From Phylloscopus collybita (taxonomy: Eukaryota; Chordata; Aves; Passeriformes; Phylloscopidae), in NCBI GenBank assembly GCA_027886175.1, contig JAJNNQ010000013.1, positions 434,001 to 498,000 of the forward strand: DNA of 64,000 nucleotides, given 5' to 3'. This document shows positions 12,003 through 21,960 of the stretch, in pieces. A program made the translations under genes and the position numbers. A model generated the notes under the pieces. That model was given only the letters and a program-made list of their open reading frames with translations, was not told where the DNA came from and searched no databases. Numbering within the stretch: the first letter of the stretch is position 1; every line of letters begins with the position of its first letter.

Positions 12003-12945
12003 GTATCACAGAACTATTTAGGTTGGAAAAGACCTCTGAGATAGAGTCCAATCTTTGACTGGTCATCACCTTGTCAATTAATCCATAGCACTAAGTGCCA
12101 CATCCAGTTTCTTGAGCACCTCCAAGGATGATGACTCCACTACCTCAGAGGACAGTCAGTCCAAATGCTTGACAATTTTTTCAGTGAAGGAATTCCTCCT
12201 GATGTCTAACCTGAACCTCCCCTGGTGAAGCCTGAGCCTGTGTCCTCTCACCCTGTTGCAGGTTGCCTGGGAAAAGAGGCTGATCCCCACCTGGCTACAA
12301 CCTCCTTTCAGAGAGTTGTAGAGAGTGATAAGGTGTGACACTTCCTTTTCTCTGGGCTAAACACCCCCAAGGTCCATCAGCTGCTCCTCATAGGACTTGT
12401 GCTCCAAACCCTTCACCAGCTCCACTGCTCTTCTCTGGATGCACTCCAGCACCTGAATGGCATTCGTGTGGTGATAGGCACAGAACTGGACACAGCATTT
12501 GAGGTGTGGCCTCACCAGTGCAAAGTAAAGGGAGACAATCACTGCCCTGGTCCTGCTGGCCACACTATTTGTATATAAACCAGGATGCCATCGGCCTTCT
12601 TGGCCACCTGAGCACACGCTGGCTCATGTTCAGCCACTGTTGACCAGCACCCCAAAGTCCTTTTGTGCTGGGCAGCTTTCCAGCCACTCTTCCCCCAGAC
12701 TGTAGCATGGGGTGATGTGATTCACGTGCAGGACCCAGCACTCAGCCTTGTCGAACTTCATACCATTGGTCTCGGCCCACATATCCAGATTCCTCTACAG
12801 AGCTCTCCTACACTCCAGCAGAACCAGACTCCCACCCAATTTGGTGTAAACCACAAATTTATTGAAGGAACATTTGGTCTCCTCCTGGAGGCCATCAATT
12901 AAGATATTAAACAGGACTGGGCCCAGTAATCAATGGTCTTAAAAA
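12003..12945 (-). mobile_element. CR1 LINE fragment with reverse transcriptase remnant
   Basis: A reverse-oriented CR1 copy of about 940 bp, one of the longest recent-type copies here. Read on the minus strand it passes through the end of the ORF2 reverse transcriptase and the 3' untranslated region, ending at 12003. An 86-codon open frame at 12357-12617 (minus) keeps the usual CR1 C-terminal features: a segment with [18 protein letters not shown], then the [20 protein letters not shown] motif. Stops on either side show the copy is inactive. The element is 5'-truncated in the reverse transcriptase domain, so the catalytic centre and endonuclease are missing. Confidence 0.93.
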
Positions 12946-15931
12946 TCAAGTACTGGGTAAACCCACAGAAGAGACTGGGTCAGTTTGATGCTGTGGGAAT
13001 ATGAAATCTGACAGTTTTATTTATCAGGACAAACATTTTTATAGAGTGGGACTGATATAGATCAGAGCAATTTTCAGCACAAATAAGAGGGCAGAATGTT
13101 GTCTCTCTGCTGCCCTAGCATGTGCAGCCCTAACATTGGTGAATATTTGGACCATGTAAGTGATCTATCTCATTGATGCCAGTAGCCCTTGAAAATGAAT
13201 GGGGTCGTACAGATCAGTTCTTAGACTCATAACAGCCTCCTAGTGTGCTGCTCACATCCTCTATACTTAAAACATCACCTTTGCCTGTGGCCTGCTGGGT
13301 CCATCAAAGTAGTGACTTGAAGCAAATACCGCTGAAGACAAAGGGTTGGAAGAGAGAAGACTGAGGAAAAAAAGCATTTGAAGACAAGGGAGGAGGAGGT
13401 TAGTCCTACCACCTGAAGAGTTCATCCTAACTTGATGAGTCCAACTTCTATTAGAGGGTATAAGGTCTGAAGTTCCATTTGCAGCCCACTGAGCGTGTTC
13501 TGAGAAGTCTGGCTGGCTGTATGGCGTCTCTCCTCTCATCTCCAAATTGGGCCTTCATACTCATCCTATACACATATTCATATCTGCAACAGTTTTGCTA
13601 CCTACACAGACCTTTATTTATAAAGACATTACTGAGCCATGTGTTTGGGTGCAGAGATTCCTTAAAAATACCCTGGGTGAAGTGCAGGTTCCAGCACTTA
13701 GTGGCAGGATAGAGGTGAGGGGAAAGTACAGCTGGGCTGTTGGGGAAGAAGGATTTGTGGTAGCTTGAGTTGTTAACTGTAAACGTGTATGTATTGTTTT
13801 TATTTATTATATCTGTATTTTGTACATAAATCCACTTACACAAGAAAAAAAAGTAAAGAAAAATAAAAGCTATACATGAGATGGCACAAGAGGGAGGGAG
13901 AAAAAAAATAAAATTATAAATTACAGACGTGGTTGGGCTTTATAAAATAGTTTGTATTTTTGGTTGCTGCTGGAGGACAGAAATTATTGCCCGGAGCCAA
14001 TAAATAGCAGGTAGCAAGGATCACATCTGCTTTGCATTCTAATTAAAATTTCAAACAAGCAGCTGAGATGCATGTTTTCTGTAGCAAACTGGCTGTGGTG
14101 TTTTGAGAGCTTTCTGATGAGATGAAAGCTGTAAGGATATAAGGGAGGTCATCTGAGTTACACCATCAGCAGCCTGTCCTATCAGTCATTAGTATTATCA
14201 ATTATTTGTGTGGAGGTACCACATTAAAACCGTAATTTTAATAGGAACCCAGTAGGTGTTACTGACTACACAGCACAACCTTTGCCCCAAAGAGTTTATA
14301 ATGTGAATGCACAATTGGAAAAAAAAAAAAAAAAAAAAAGAGAGAAAATGAGCACAAGGAGTTACAATTATCTGAGACAATGATAATTTTTCATGCCAGT
14401 CAGAAAGACATGAATGGAATCCAAAAGTTTAAATTCCTAATCCTATTCCTTAGACTTAAAAGAACACATCATGTTGGCCCACGGTGATGCTCATGATACT
14501 CTTAGTTTTGTGAAAGTGTTTTCACAAGCAGTGATGACTTAAAGGACAATAGAGAAAACCCCAAATATGCTCCCTGGCTGCCATTGGGAAGCTTCAGAAT
14601 TCCATCCATCCATTACATCCATTTAAATGCATAATCTCTTTTTCTCAGTGCTGATTTTTGCTCTTGCCTAGCAAGATTTAGATGGAGGCAGAAAAATTTA
14701 CCTGGCTTATGCATTAATGGAGATAGGCAATAAGGCTCACCCTCCACAGGAAAGGACAGTATTAAACAGTATGTGTTGAAAATAAACATTTTAAAACCAA
14801 CAGGCTAATTTCTGCAAGAGTAGTAAATAAGCTATGGATTTTTGTAAAATGTTAATATCTAATATCTCTTGGAAAAAAAAAGAAAAAAATCTAAATTACA
14901 ATCTGTATTGCTGGAGGGCTGCCATTTATACAATTTATATATGTTAAAAGAGAAAAATTAAATAGACCAGTGAACAGCAGGCCACTTAGGCTAATTCTTT
15001 GATGGAACAATTAATCTGAGATTTCATTAATCAAACATTAGAAAGTAAAAATATAAATAATATCAGGCAACTAAGTTTTGTGGAAAGTAGGCCTTGTCAA
15101 ATAAACCTTTAATCCTTTTTGGCAAGATTACAAGTCTGGTTAATTACAACAACTTCACTGATAAAATGAATTTGCTGGATTTCTCCTGGGAATTTGATTT
15201 AGTACAATAAGGCATCTAGAAAAAAAACAAAATAAAATTCATGAAATAGACAGGACACACTTCAGGTGGATTAAAACCCTTTCAACAGCAGAGATGAAAA
15301 AGCAATGGATGATACAGAGTATCAGCAAGCCACATGTGTGGGTGGCTCTACTCCTTCTGCTTGGTTATTCTGGGGTATCTTCCTAGTAAAATTCACCACT
15401 GATATAAGACCTGCATAATGGGAATATTCTGAGCATGCTCTTAAATTCCGTAACTCTTCTGAATGACACAGAGGGTGAGATTCAATTATCAAAAAAATAA
15501 AGAGCTACCATTTTAAGAGTCCTAAGGAACTGAATTCTTCTGGCTGGTAGATATGACACAGGACATAGGAGAAACCCAAATCTTTCAGAAGAGCAGCTGG
15601 GGCCATGTGGGATATCTCCTCACAATCTGAACAGAACACCCCCCTGTTTAGGCAAGAAAACCCTACCACAACTAACATCTGACAGCTGGAGGCTTCTCTC
15701 CTCACCCATGGCTCCTACCTACACCTTCTGATACAGCACTTCCAATCTAACAGGAGAAGGTCACCAGCATCCAGGAATGACAAAGCAGGACTCTTGAAAT
15801 TTTCAATGTTCCCTGTGTTAAATTTACTACTTGTTAGAAAGAGGTTACCAAGTGTTTGCCAGACCCTTTAAAATCACTTTTAGCAACAAAACTTACATTT
15901 AAAGAACAGCTAAAAAAAAAAGTAGGACTGT
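12946..15931. other. Unique non-coding DNA between CR1 and the long LTR
   Basis: No gene is recognised. The part at about 13,915-14,160 has a composition and density of homeodomain-like (TAATTAAA), octamer-like (TTTGCAT) and CCAAT motifs that would suit a conserved non-coding element, though this cannot be tested here. A 21-base A run is at 14,319. Open frames around 13,267-13,843 overlap each other on both strands and look random. Confidence 0.45.
14319..14339 (+). repeat. Poly(A) tract, 21 bases
   Basis: An uninterrupted A run. No processed-pseudogene body is recognised upstream. Confidence 0.9.
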
Positions 15932-15936
15932 GAAAA
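15932..15936 (+). other. Target-site duplication GAAAA, left copy
   Basis: GAAAA immediately before the LTR start. The same five bases occur at 18299-18303 immediately after the LTR end. A 5-bp duplication is the usual size for ERVL-type (class III) elements. Confidence 0.72.
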
Positions 15937-16013
15937 TGTCTTGGTTTAGAGCAAATATGGGAGGAAACTTTTAAAGGGGGTTCTTTCTTACCTAGTCCAG
16001 GAAAAAACTTCTT

Positions 16014-16037
16014 CTAACCCTAACCCTAACCCTAACC
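16014..16037 (-). repeat. Telomeric repeat, four CCCTAA units
   Basis: A perfect 24-base run of the vertebrate telomere motif in CCCTAA orientation, within the left part of the long LTR. It faces away from the TTAGGG array that starts about 350 bp later. Confidence 0.93.
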
Positions 16038-16060
16038 TGAACCCACCATATACACCCCTA

Positions 16061-16372
16061 ATTACTGTGCATGCTAGCCCACCCCCTGTCCATGATTGGC
16101 CACTCCCCTAGACCCACACGCTGCAGCTGATTGGCTGGTAACCCAGCACCGCCCCCTAAGAGTGATTGGATGGTCCCCCAGTGCCACTCCCCACTCCTGA
16201 TTGCCAGCTGGCCTGGGCCCTCTGCCTAACCCTAATAGGCCAGTTCCCTGGCACCACCCCCTACAACTGATTGGCCATATCCTAAACCCACCCCCTAACC
16301 CTGATAGGCCAGAGCCCTAGCATCACTCCTAGCTCCTATTGGCTAGAATAAAGGTTAAGATTTTTGGCCAAT
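16061..16372 (+). repeat. 35-bp minisatellite with CCAAT boxes, about 9 units
   Basis: Units start at 16061, 16095, 16130, 16165, 16200, 16235, 16270, 16304 and 16338, a spacing of 34-35 bp throughout. The core of each unit is ATTGGCCAG or a one-base variant (ATAGG, ATTGC), followed by CCCTAG and a C-rich CCACCCCCTA-like block. ATTGG is the reverse complement of the CCAAT box (the NF-Y site), intact in five units. The C-rich block resembles CACCC/Sp1-KLF sites and sometimes merges with CCCTAA. The last unit runs into TTGGCCAA and an AATAAA at 16347, just before the TTAGGG array. The GC content is far above that of the neighbourhood. Confidence 0.85.
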
Positions 16373-18038
16373 TAGAGTTATGATTAGGGTTAGGGATAGG
16401 GATAGGGTTAGGGTTAGGGTTACGATTGAATTAGGGTTTGGGTTAGGTTTAGGGTTAGGATCAGGGTTAGTGATAGGGTTAGGGATAGGGTTAGGGTTAG
16501 GGCTAGGGTTAGGTTACGGTTAGGGTTCGGGTTCAGGTTCGGATTAGGGCTAGAGTTAGGGATATGGTTGTGTTTAGTTTCAGTTCGGATTAGGGTTAGT
16601 TTTACGTTTAGGTTTAGTCTTAGGTTTAAATTTAGCTTTTTTTTTAGGCTTAGACTTAGTGTTAAGTTTGGTTTTAGGTTTAGGTTTAGTCTCAAATTTT
16701 CGTTTAGGTATAATCTTAGGTTTAGGCTTAAATTTAATCTTAGTTTTAGGATTAATCTCTAGCTTTAGTCTTAGATTTAGCCTTAGTTTTGGGCTTAATT
16801 TTTAACTTAAATTTAGGCTTAGGATTGAACTTTTTTTTAGATTTAGGCTTAAATTTCGGTTTGAATGTAGGTTTAGGTTTATGCTTAGGTTTTGGTTTTG
16901 GCTTAGGCTTAGTTTTAAATTTTGGCTTAGGCCTAGGCTTAAGCTTAGGCTTTAGGTTTAAATTTAGGCTTAAATTTAGTTTTAAATTTAGACTTAGGTT
17001 TAAATTTATGCCTAAATTTAGATTTAGGCTTATGCTTAGGTTTAAGCTTAGGCTTAAATTTAGGCTTATGCTTACGCTTAAGTTTAGGTTTAGGGTTAAG
17101 GTTGTTTTTAGTTGAGGTTAGTGTTAGGTTTAAATTTAGGCTTAGGTTTAGGTTTAAATTAAGCCTTATGCTTAGGCTTAAATTTAGCCTCAAATTTAGG
17201 CTTAGGTTTAGGCTTAGCTTTCGGCCTAATCTTAAATTTAGTTTTAAATTTAGTCTTAGGCTTAATCTTAGGCTTAAATTTAGGCTTAGGTTTAGGCTTA
17301 CATTTGGGCTTACGCTTAAGGTTAGGGTTAGGGTTAGGATTTGGGTTAGGGTTAGGGTTAGGTTTAGGATTAGGGTTAGGGTCAGGGTTAGGCTTGGGTT
17401 TAGGTGTAGTCTCAGGTTTACGCTTAAATTTAGTCTTAATTTTAGGATTAGTCTCTAGCTTTAGTCTTAGACTTAGGCTTATGTTTGGGCTTAATTTTAG
17501 ACTAAAATTTAGGCTTCGATTCAGTCTTAAATTTAGGGTTAGGATTAGACTTTTTCTTAGATTTAGGCTTACATTTAGGTTTGAATTTAGGTTTAGGTTT
17601 AGGCTTAGGTATTGGTTTTGGCTTAGGCTTAGTTTTAATTGTTGGCTTAGGCCTAGTCTTAAGTTTAGGCTTAAATTTAGGCTTAGGCTTAAATTTATGC
17701 TTAAATTTAGATTTAGGCTTAGGTTTAAATTTAGGTTTATGCTTATGCTTAAGGTTAGGGTTAGGGTTAAGGTTGGGTTTAGTTGGGGTTAGGATTAGGC
17801 TTAAATTTAGGCTTAGGTTTAGGCTTAAATTGAGCCTTATGCTTAGGCTTACATTTAGCCTCAAATTTAGGCTTAGGCTTAGGTTTAGGCCTAGGCTTAA
17901 ATTTAGTTTTAAATTTAGGCTTAAATTTAGATTTATGTTTAGGCTTAGATTTAGGCTTAGACTTAAATTTAGGCTTAGGTTTAGGCTTAAATTTGGGCTT
18001 ATGCTTAAGGTTAGGGTTAGGGTTAGGGTTAGGGTTAG
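16373..18038 (+). repeat. Degenerate interstitial telomere-like TTAGGG array
   Basis: About 1.67 kb of hexamers derived from TTAGGG. Intact or nearly intact TTAGGG units cluster at 16383-16520, 17320-17400, 17755-17770 and 18008-18038; between them the common hexamers are TTAGGC, TTAAAT, TTAGGT and TTAGTT. The forward strand is G/T-rich throughout. At large scale there are two copies of a roughly 700-bp unit (about 16600-17320 and 17321-18038). The hexamer base makes frames open on both strands (for example 162 codons at 17304-17792 and 17581-18069 forward, 184 codons at 17502-18056 reverse), giving only Leu-Gly/Leu-Arg/Phe-Arg or Asn-Leu/Lys-Pro peptide repeats, which I judge non-coding. Confidence 0.95.
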
Positions 18039-18298
18039 AAAAGAAAAGCAGTCCAAAGAATTTTTTTAGCTCAGCTAATTAAAGCTAACTAAAAGTCCAG
18101 AGCATTTTTGTCTCACAGCTCTCCGCTCCTGAGACGAACGCCGCAGAAGGATGTTTGGTGGCCAGACAGTTTTTTTAAAACAAACTGCGCGCTGCTTCTT
18201 TCTCCCCCGTCACTTTTTTTAAAAGATTAGAACTTTATACACAGCACATACAAAACAGACAATTAGGAGTATGAGCATCATAAAGTCACCCTAAGACA

Positions 18299-18303
18299 GA
18301 AAA
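18299..18303 (+). other. Target-site duplication GAAAA, right copy
   Basis: GAAAA immediately after AAGACA at the LTR end, matching 15932-15936. Confidence 0.72.
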
Positions 18304-19401
18304 TTCTTCTCATGTGAAATCCAAGAATTAATCTATTTAGTTTATCAATGCAAAAACTGAAGGAGTACCTGATTATTTTACTGAAGTCCTTAGACATGGA
18401 AAGCTGTGATAATGAGAAGATTTGCAGTCTTGCAGACAGAGATATAATGAAATCCAATTTGTTGGAAGTGAGAGAAATTCAAGCTTGAAATAAAACACAT
18501 TTTTGAACCCTGAGGTTAATTAAAGATCGGAGGAATTTCCATGGAGGAAGTGACAGATATGCCATTGCCAAGAGTCTTTCAGGCAAAACTTTCATTCTGA
18601 ACATCCTTTAGTCCAGTTTCTAGGAACAACAATACCATGGCCTCTGTGTGGAAATTTTCAGACTAGATGATCACAATGGTCCTTTCTGACTACAGAGCAC
18701 ACCAGTTTATAAACACAAGGAAATGAGCCCCCATCTTCCAAAAGAGGCTATGCTAATGAAAAATTTGTGAAACTAGAAATATTGGAACTACTACAAAACA
18801 AATCCTTCATTGGAAGAATGGATGACTATTTTCTAAGGAGACGTTTTTTGAAAACGCTTCAGTAGGTGTCAGCTTGGCATACTGCTCCACCTTTGCTAAG
18901 CATAAACAGGGAGAATTACAGATAAGGTCATTTGAATAACCATCTCAGGCAATACATTTGCACCTGTATTCTATTGCACACTTAAGCATCAGCTTTAATT
19001 GACTGTCAATTTCTTCCTTTGTACATTATTATTATCACTGTCAACATTGCTTGGACAATTATCTTCATTCCCAGGCTTTCCTATTCTTCAAGAAATACAA
19101 AAACTTAGCCCAAGGCTTTGGTGACCCTTCATTCTTGAACAGTGGTTAGGGGAAGTGTCTTTCACCCCAGCAATCATGCTGATGTAAAGACTGTGTAAAG
19201 GGATAGCTCTGAGGGAGAGGCAGCTGTAAAGAAGGGGACTTAAAAGGAGATTCTGGGTTGATGCTCACGAGAAGTAACAGGTGGACCAGCTATGGAATGT
19301 GTAGTAGGAGATAATGATGGGCATATTAAATACATGAAGATACAGAAAAAGAGTTTTTTGTGTTGGACCACAATCCTTGTTTGTCTTAGTTGACTCATTC
19401 T

Positions 19402-19439
19402 TGTTCCTTGGGCAGTGAGAAGACACTGCCCAAGGAACA
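19402..19439. repeat. 16-bp perfect inverted repeat, 6-base loop
   Basis: Arms TGTTCCTTGGGCAGTG (19402-19417) and CACTGCCCAAGGAACA (19424-19439) are exact reverse complements around the loop AGAAGA. The G+C-rich stem would form a stable hairpin in DNA or RNA. Partial complementarity continues outward (TCTTG / CAAGA) after a small bulge. Confidence 0.85.
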
Positions 19440-20545
19440 TGACAAGAAGACATGAGGTGTCCAAGCTCGACTCCTGCATCTAGATTTGGATTTCAGATTA
19501 GAGTTTGTATTTCAAGTTCTTTCCAGGGGTATGGGCACTCAGCTCTGATGGCACAATTCACTCTGTTGTACCACAGGGATGAGTTATGACTGAATTTAGA
19601 TGTAAATTTGGATTTCAGGTAGTTTCTGCAGAAAATATGAAACACATTTGATTTTGCATTTTAAATACCTTCCCTCTCACCACACACATTTGATTGAAAA
19701 CAGGGGGTTATGAATATAGGTACATAGCTATAAATATTTTGAAGTAAATTGATAGTAAAGGGCTGGAAAACCTGCTAGTTAGACAATGGACAGTACAACA
19801 GAGACTAATTGTTATTCTGGGAATTATATTGTTTAGATTTGATCTAAGAAGAGATTGATTCAATTTACGGGAAATGATTCTTCATCACCTTCCCACAAGG
19901 TAGTGTGTTTCTGGAGCAGCACCAAGATCTTAGCTGCTTTTACGTTTAAGTACTACATCCATGAATGCTCACTGCACTGCTTTAGGTCCTTGGTCAGGAT
20001 TTGTTAGCTTTGTACTGCTCTGGTGATCCTCATGCTTTAAAAGAGTGCCTCACCAAAGAGGCTCCTTTCCCACAGCATTTTTGTGTTTGAGGTTGCCAGC
20101 TGCCCATCACCAGTACCACTCTTTCCAACAGTGATTGCCCTCGAATCCTAACTAGGCAGAGATCTGCACGCTGCTTAGCTCTGTGTCCTAGGCCTTGGCT
20201 TCCATCCTTTTGGCCATCAACAGCTCTCTACTCGCCCTATGGCACCTCACTTAGCAAATCAATGTAAGGAAAGTTTTTAACATCACTGAGGTTTCCCAAT
20301 GGAAACGGAGAGGAGAAATCAGCCTGAAGCTGATTCTCACACTGCACAGTATTGGGGCTGGTATTACCTAACACATGAAGTTTTAACCCTTAGACTTCAG
20401 TCAAACTGGCCTGCTATTCAAGCTTTCTATGGCAGTGAACTGTAAGAGAGGGAATTCTGTCAAAACTTTCAGCATGGGAAGGCTCTTTGAATTCTTACAA
20501 TGAATGCCTTCTTACATGAACACATGGATGAACATAGCAGGTGTG

Positions 20546-20571
20546 TGGATGGATGGATGATGGATGGATGG
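20546..20571 (+). repeat. (GGAT)n microsatellite
   Basis: About six GGAT units with one 1-base interruption, followed within 60 bp by related GATA/GATG units. Confidence 0.88.
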
Positions 20572-21540
20572 CTAAAAGAATGATATGAATCAATGGATGA
20601 ATAGATAGATGGATATATACTGCTGCACATACTGAGAGAAAGTGATGGCTACAAAACTATGTCAGGAAAAACTGGGAAGTTTCTCATGCAGTGACCTGAG
20701 GTTCTGTCCTTTGTGTCATCTTAAAAAACTGAAATACATAAAGGAGATATCTCAATTAAAGGCCACAGCAGCTTTAAAGAAAACGTGCTAATTTTGGTAA
20801 AAGCATCTGAAATATCTCCAAATGTGGAGAAGGGTTTTGACACGAACCCTTCAAGCTATGGGTAGCAATTGCCAGCAATTTGCATCTGTATGGGAAGGTA
20901 GAATAAAGTGTAGTGTAAGCATTTAAAAAATGCATTGTACTTCTTATGTTTGATGCTTAAAGAGTGCTGACAAGTATGGTGTATCACAGAGAGCAGTCTT
21001 ACCAGCACAATCAAACTGGTTGTGCTTTTTATTTGCATTCCCTTCATTCTATTCTTTCTTTCCCTTGTAAAAAACTAGATTATCATCTTTGTATCAATAA
21101 GTTCCAATTTTCCTTACAAAATCAAGGTAGCAGTTCCTGCCATTATTCTAAATAAATTTTTGCTGCAAGTTTGTAGTCATCACTCTTTTTTAATTAGGCT
21201 TTAATTTTTACTTTAATGACATATGTCATGTTATTTCAGAGGTGAAGAAAAATCAGTCCTAATTTTAGCCAGGCATGCTGGGACCACAGCTGAAAAACAG
21301 GAGCTTTGGCCAACTTGTGAATTCCACTTAAAACTTGCTAACGTATATTCTGTGTCACATTCAATTTTTAGCATAAAATATCTGCCCTCTGTCCTGAGTT
21401 TTGTACTTGAAAACTTTTAATTTGGTTTGTCTTTGATAAACATTATTATTTCTACTGCAATATCTAGCAACCTAATTTATTTTGCATATAAGAAGGCAAT
21501 TTCTTGTGTTTTCAGGTAATTCAATCCCAGTAAAAGTTTC

Positions 21541-21960
21541 ACAGAATCACAGAATCGTAGCATGGTTGAGGATGGAAAGGACCTCTGGAGGTCATCTTGT
21601 ACAACATCCATGCTGAAGCAGAGCCACCTCATGCAGGCTGCCCTGCAGTGTGTCCAGATGGCTTTTGAATATCTCTAAGGAGTGCAACTCCACCACCTCC
21701 ATGGGCAACTTGTGCCAGTGCTTTATCACCCTCACAGTGAGAGTGTGTTTCTGATGTTCTGGAGGGGCCTCCTGGGTTTCAGTTTGTGCCCATTGCCCCC
21801 CTGATCCTTCTGTTCTCCATACAGAGCTGTCCCTTCTCTCTCAGCCTCTTCCTCACAGGAGAGGTGCTCCAGTGCCTTAATCACCTTTGTGATCCTTTGC
21901 TGGACAGCAGTTTGGGCCCCTCCACTCTAGGCTTGGATCTTCCTACTACAGAGTCTTTCA
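21541..21960 (-). mobile_element. CR1 LINE fragment, 3' end
   Basis: A reverse-oriented CR1 tail. On the plus strand it starts with the reversed CR1 end ('cacagaatcacagaatcg') and proceeds through 'ctccaccacctccatgggca' and 'ctccagtgccttaatcacc'. The block order matches a different CR1 subfamily from those at 12 kb and 54 kb, since the internal sequence differs while the terminal block is shared. It is 5'-truncated and inactive. Confidence 0.85.

Larger units (their letters stand above)
15937..18298. mobile_element. 2.36-kb solo LTR carrying a telomere-like satellite
   Basis: The element begins TGTCTTGGTTTAGAGC and ends CACCCTAAGACA; the termini form a short inverted repeat (TGTCTT with one further match), like the other LTR pair in this window, whose ends are TGTCTTAG and CAAGACA. 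It is bounded by identical 5-bp repeats (GAAAA), so the whole block looks inserted in one event. Order inside: a unique 77-bp left end, four CCCTAA units (16014-16037), a 35-bp CCAAT minisatellite (16061-16372), a TTAGGG-derived hexamer array (16373-18038) and a CpG-richer unique right end (18039-18298). No gag, pol or env sequence is present, as expected of a solo LTR. The sense strand is unclear: TATA-like sequences exist in both directions (TTTTTTTAAAA near 18171 and 18216 forward; GTATAAAG near 18234 reverse). At 2.4 kb it would be unusually long for an avian LTR, because of its tandem repeats. Confidence 0.7.
18304..21539. other. Unique non-coding DNA
   Basis: No gene or interspersed repeat is recognised. 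It holds a 16-bp perfect inverted repeat at 19402-19439 and a (GGAT)n microsatellite at 20546-20571. Open frames here are all short (79 codons or fewer). Confidence 0.5.

Noticed and set aside
16061..16372. CRISPR-like array (regular 35-bp units)
   Set aside because: Units are directly tandem without unique spacers, and the genome is vertebrate.
16383..18038. Chromosome-fusion scar (ancestral telomere-telomere joint)
   Set aside because: The motif order is CCCTAA then TTAGGG, opposite to a fusion, and the array lies within LTR-type ends flanked by a 5-bp target duplication.
17502..18056. 184-codon and similar frames as genes in the hexamer array
   Set aside because: Both strands are open with dipeptide-like content dictated by the hexamer repeat; no start context, domain or neighbouring exons.
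15937..18298. Integrated herpesvirus end with telomeric repeats
   Set aside because: Only a 2.4-kb LTR-bounded block exists, with no viral coding sequence nearby; the ends and duplication fit a retroviral LTR.
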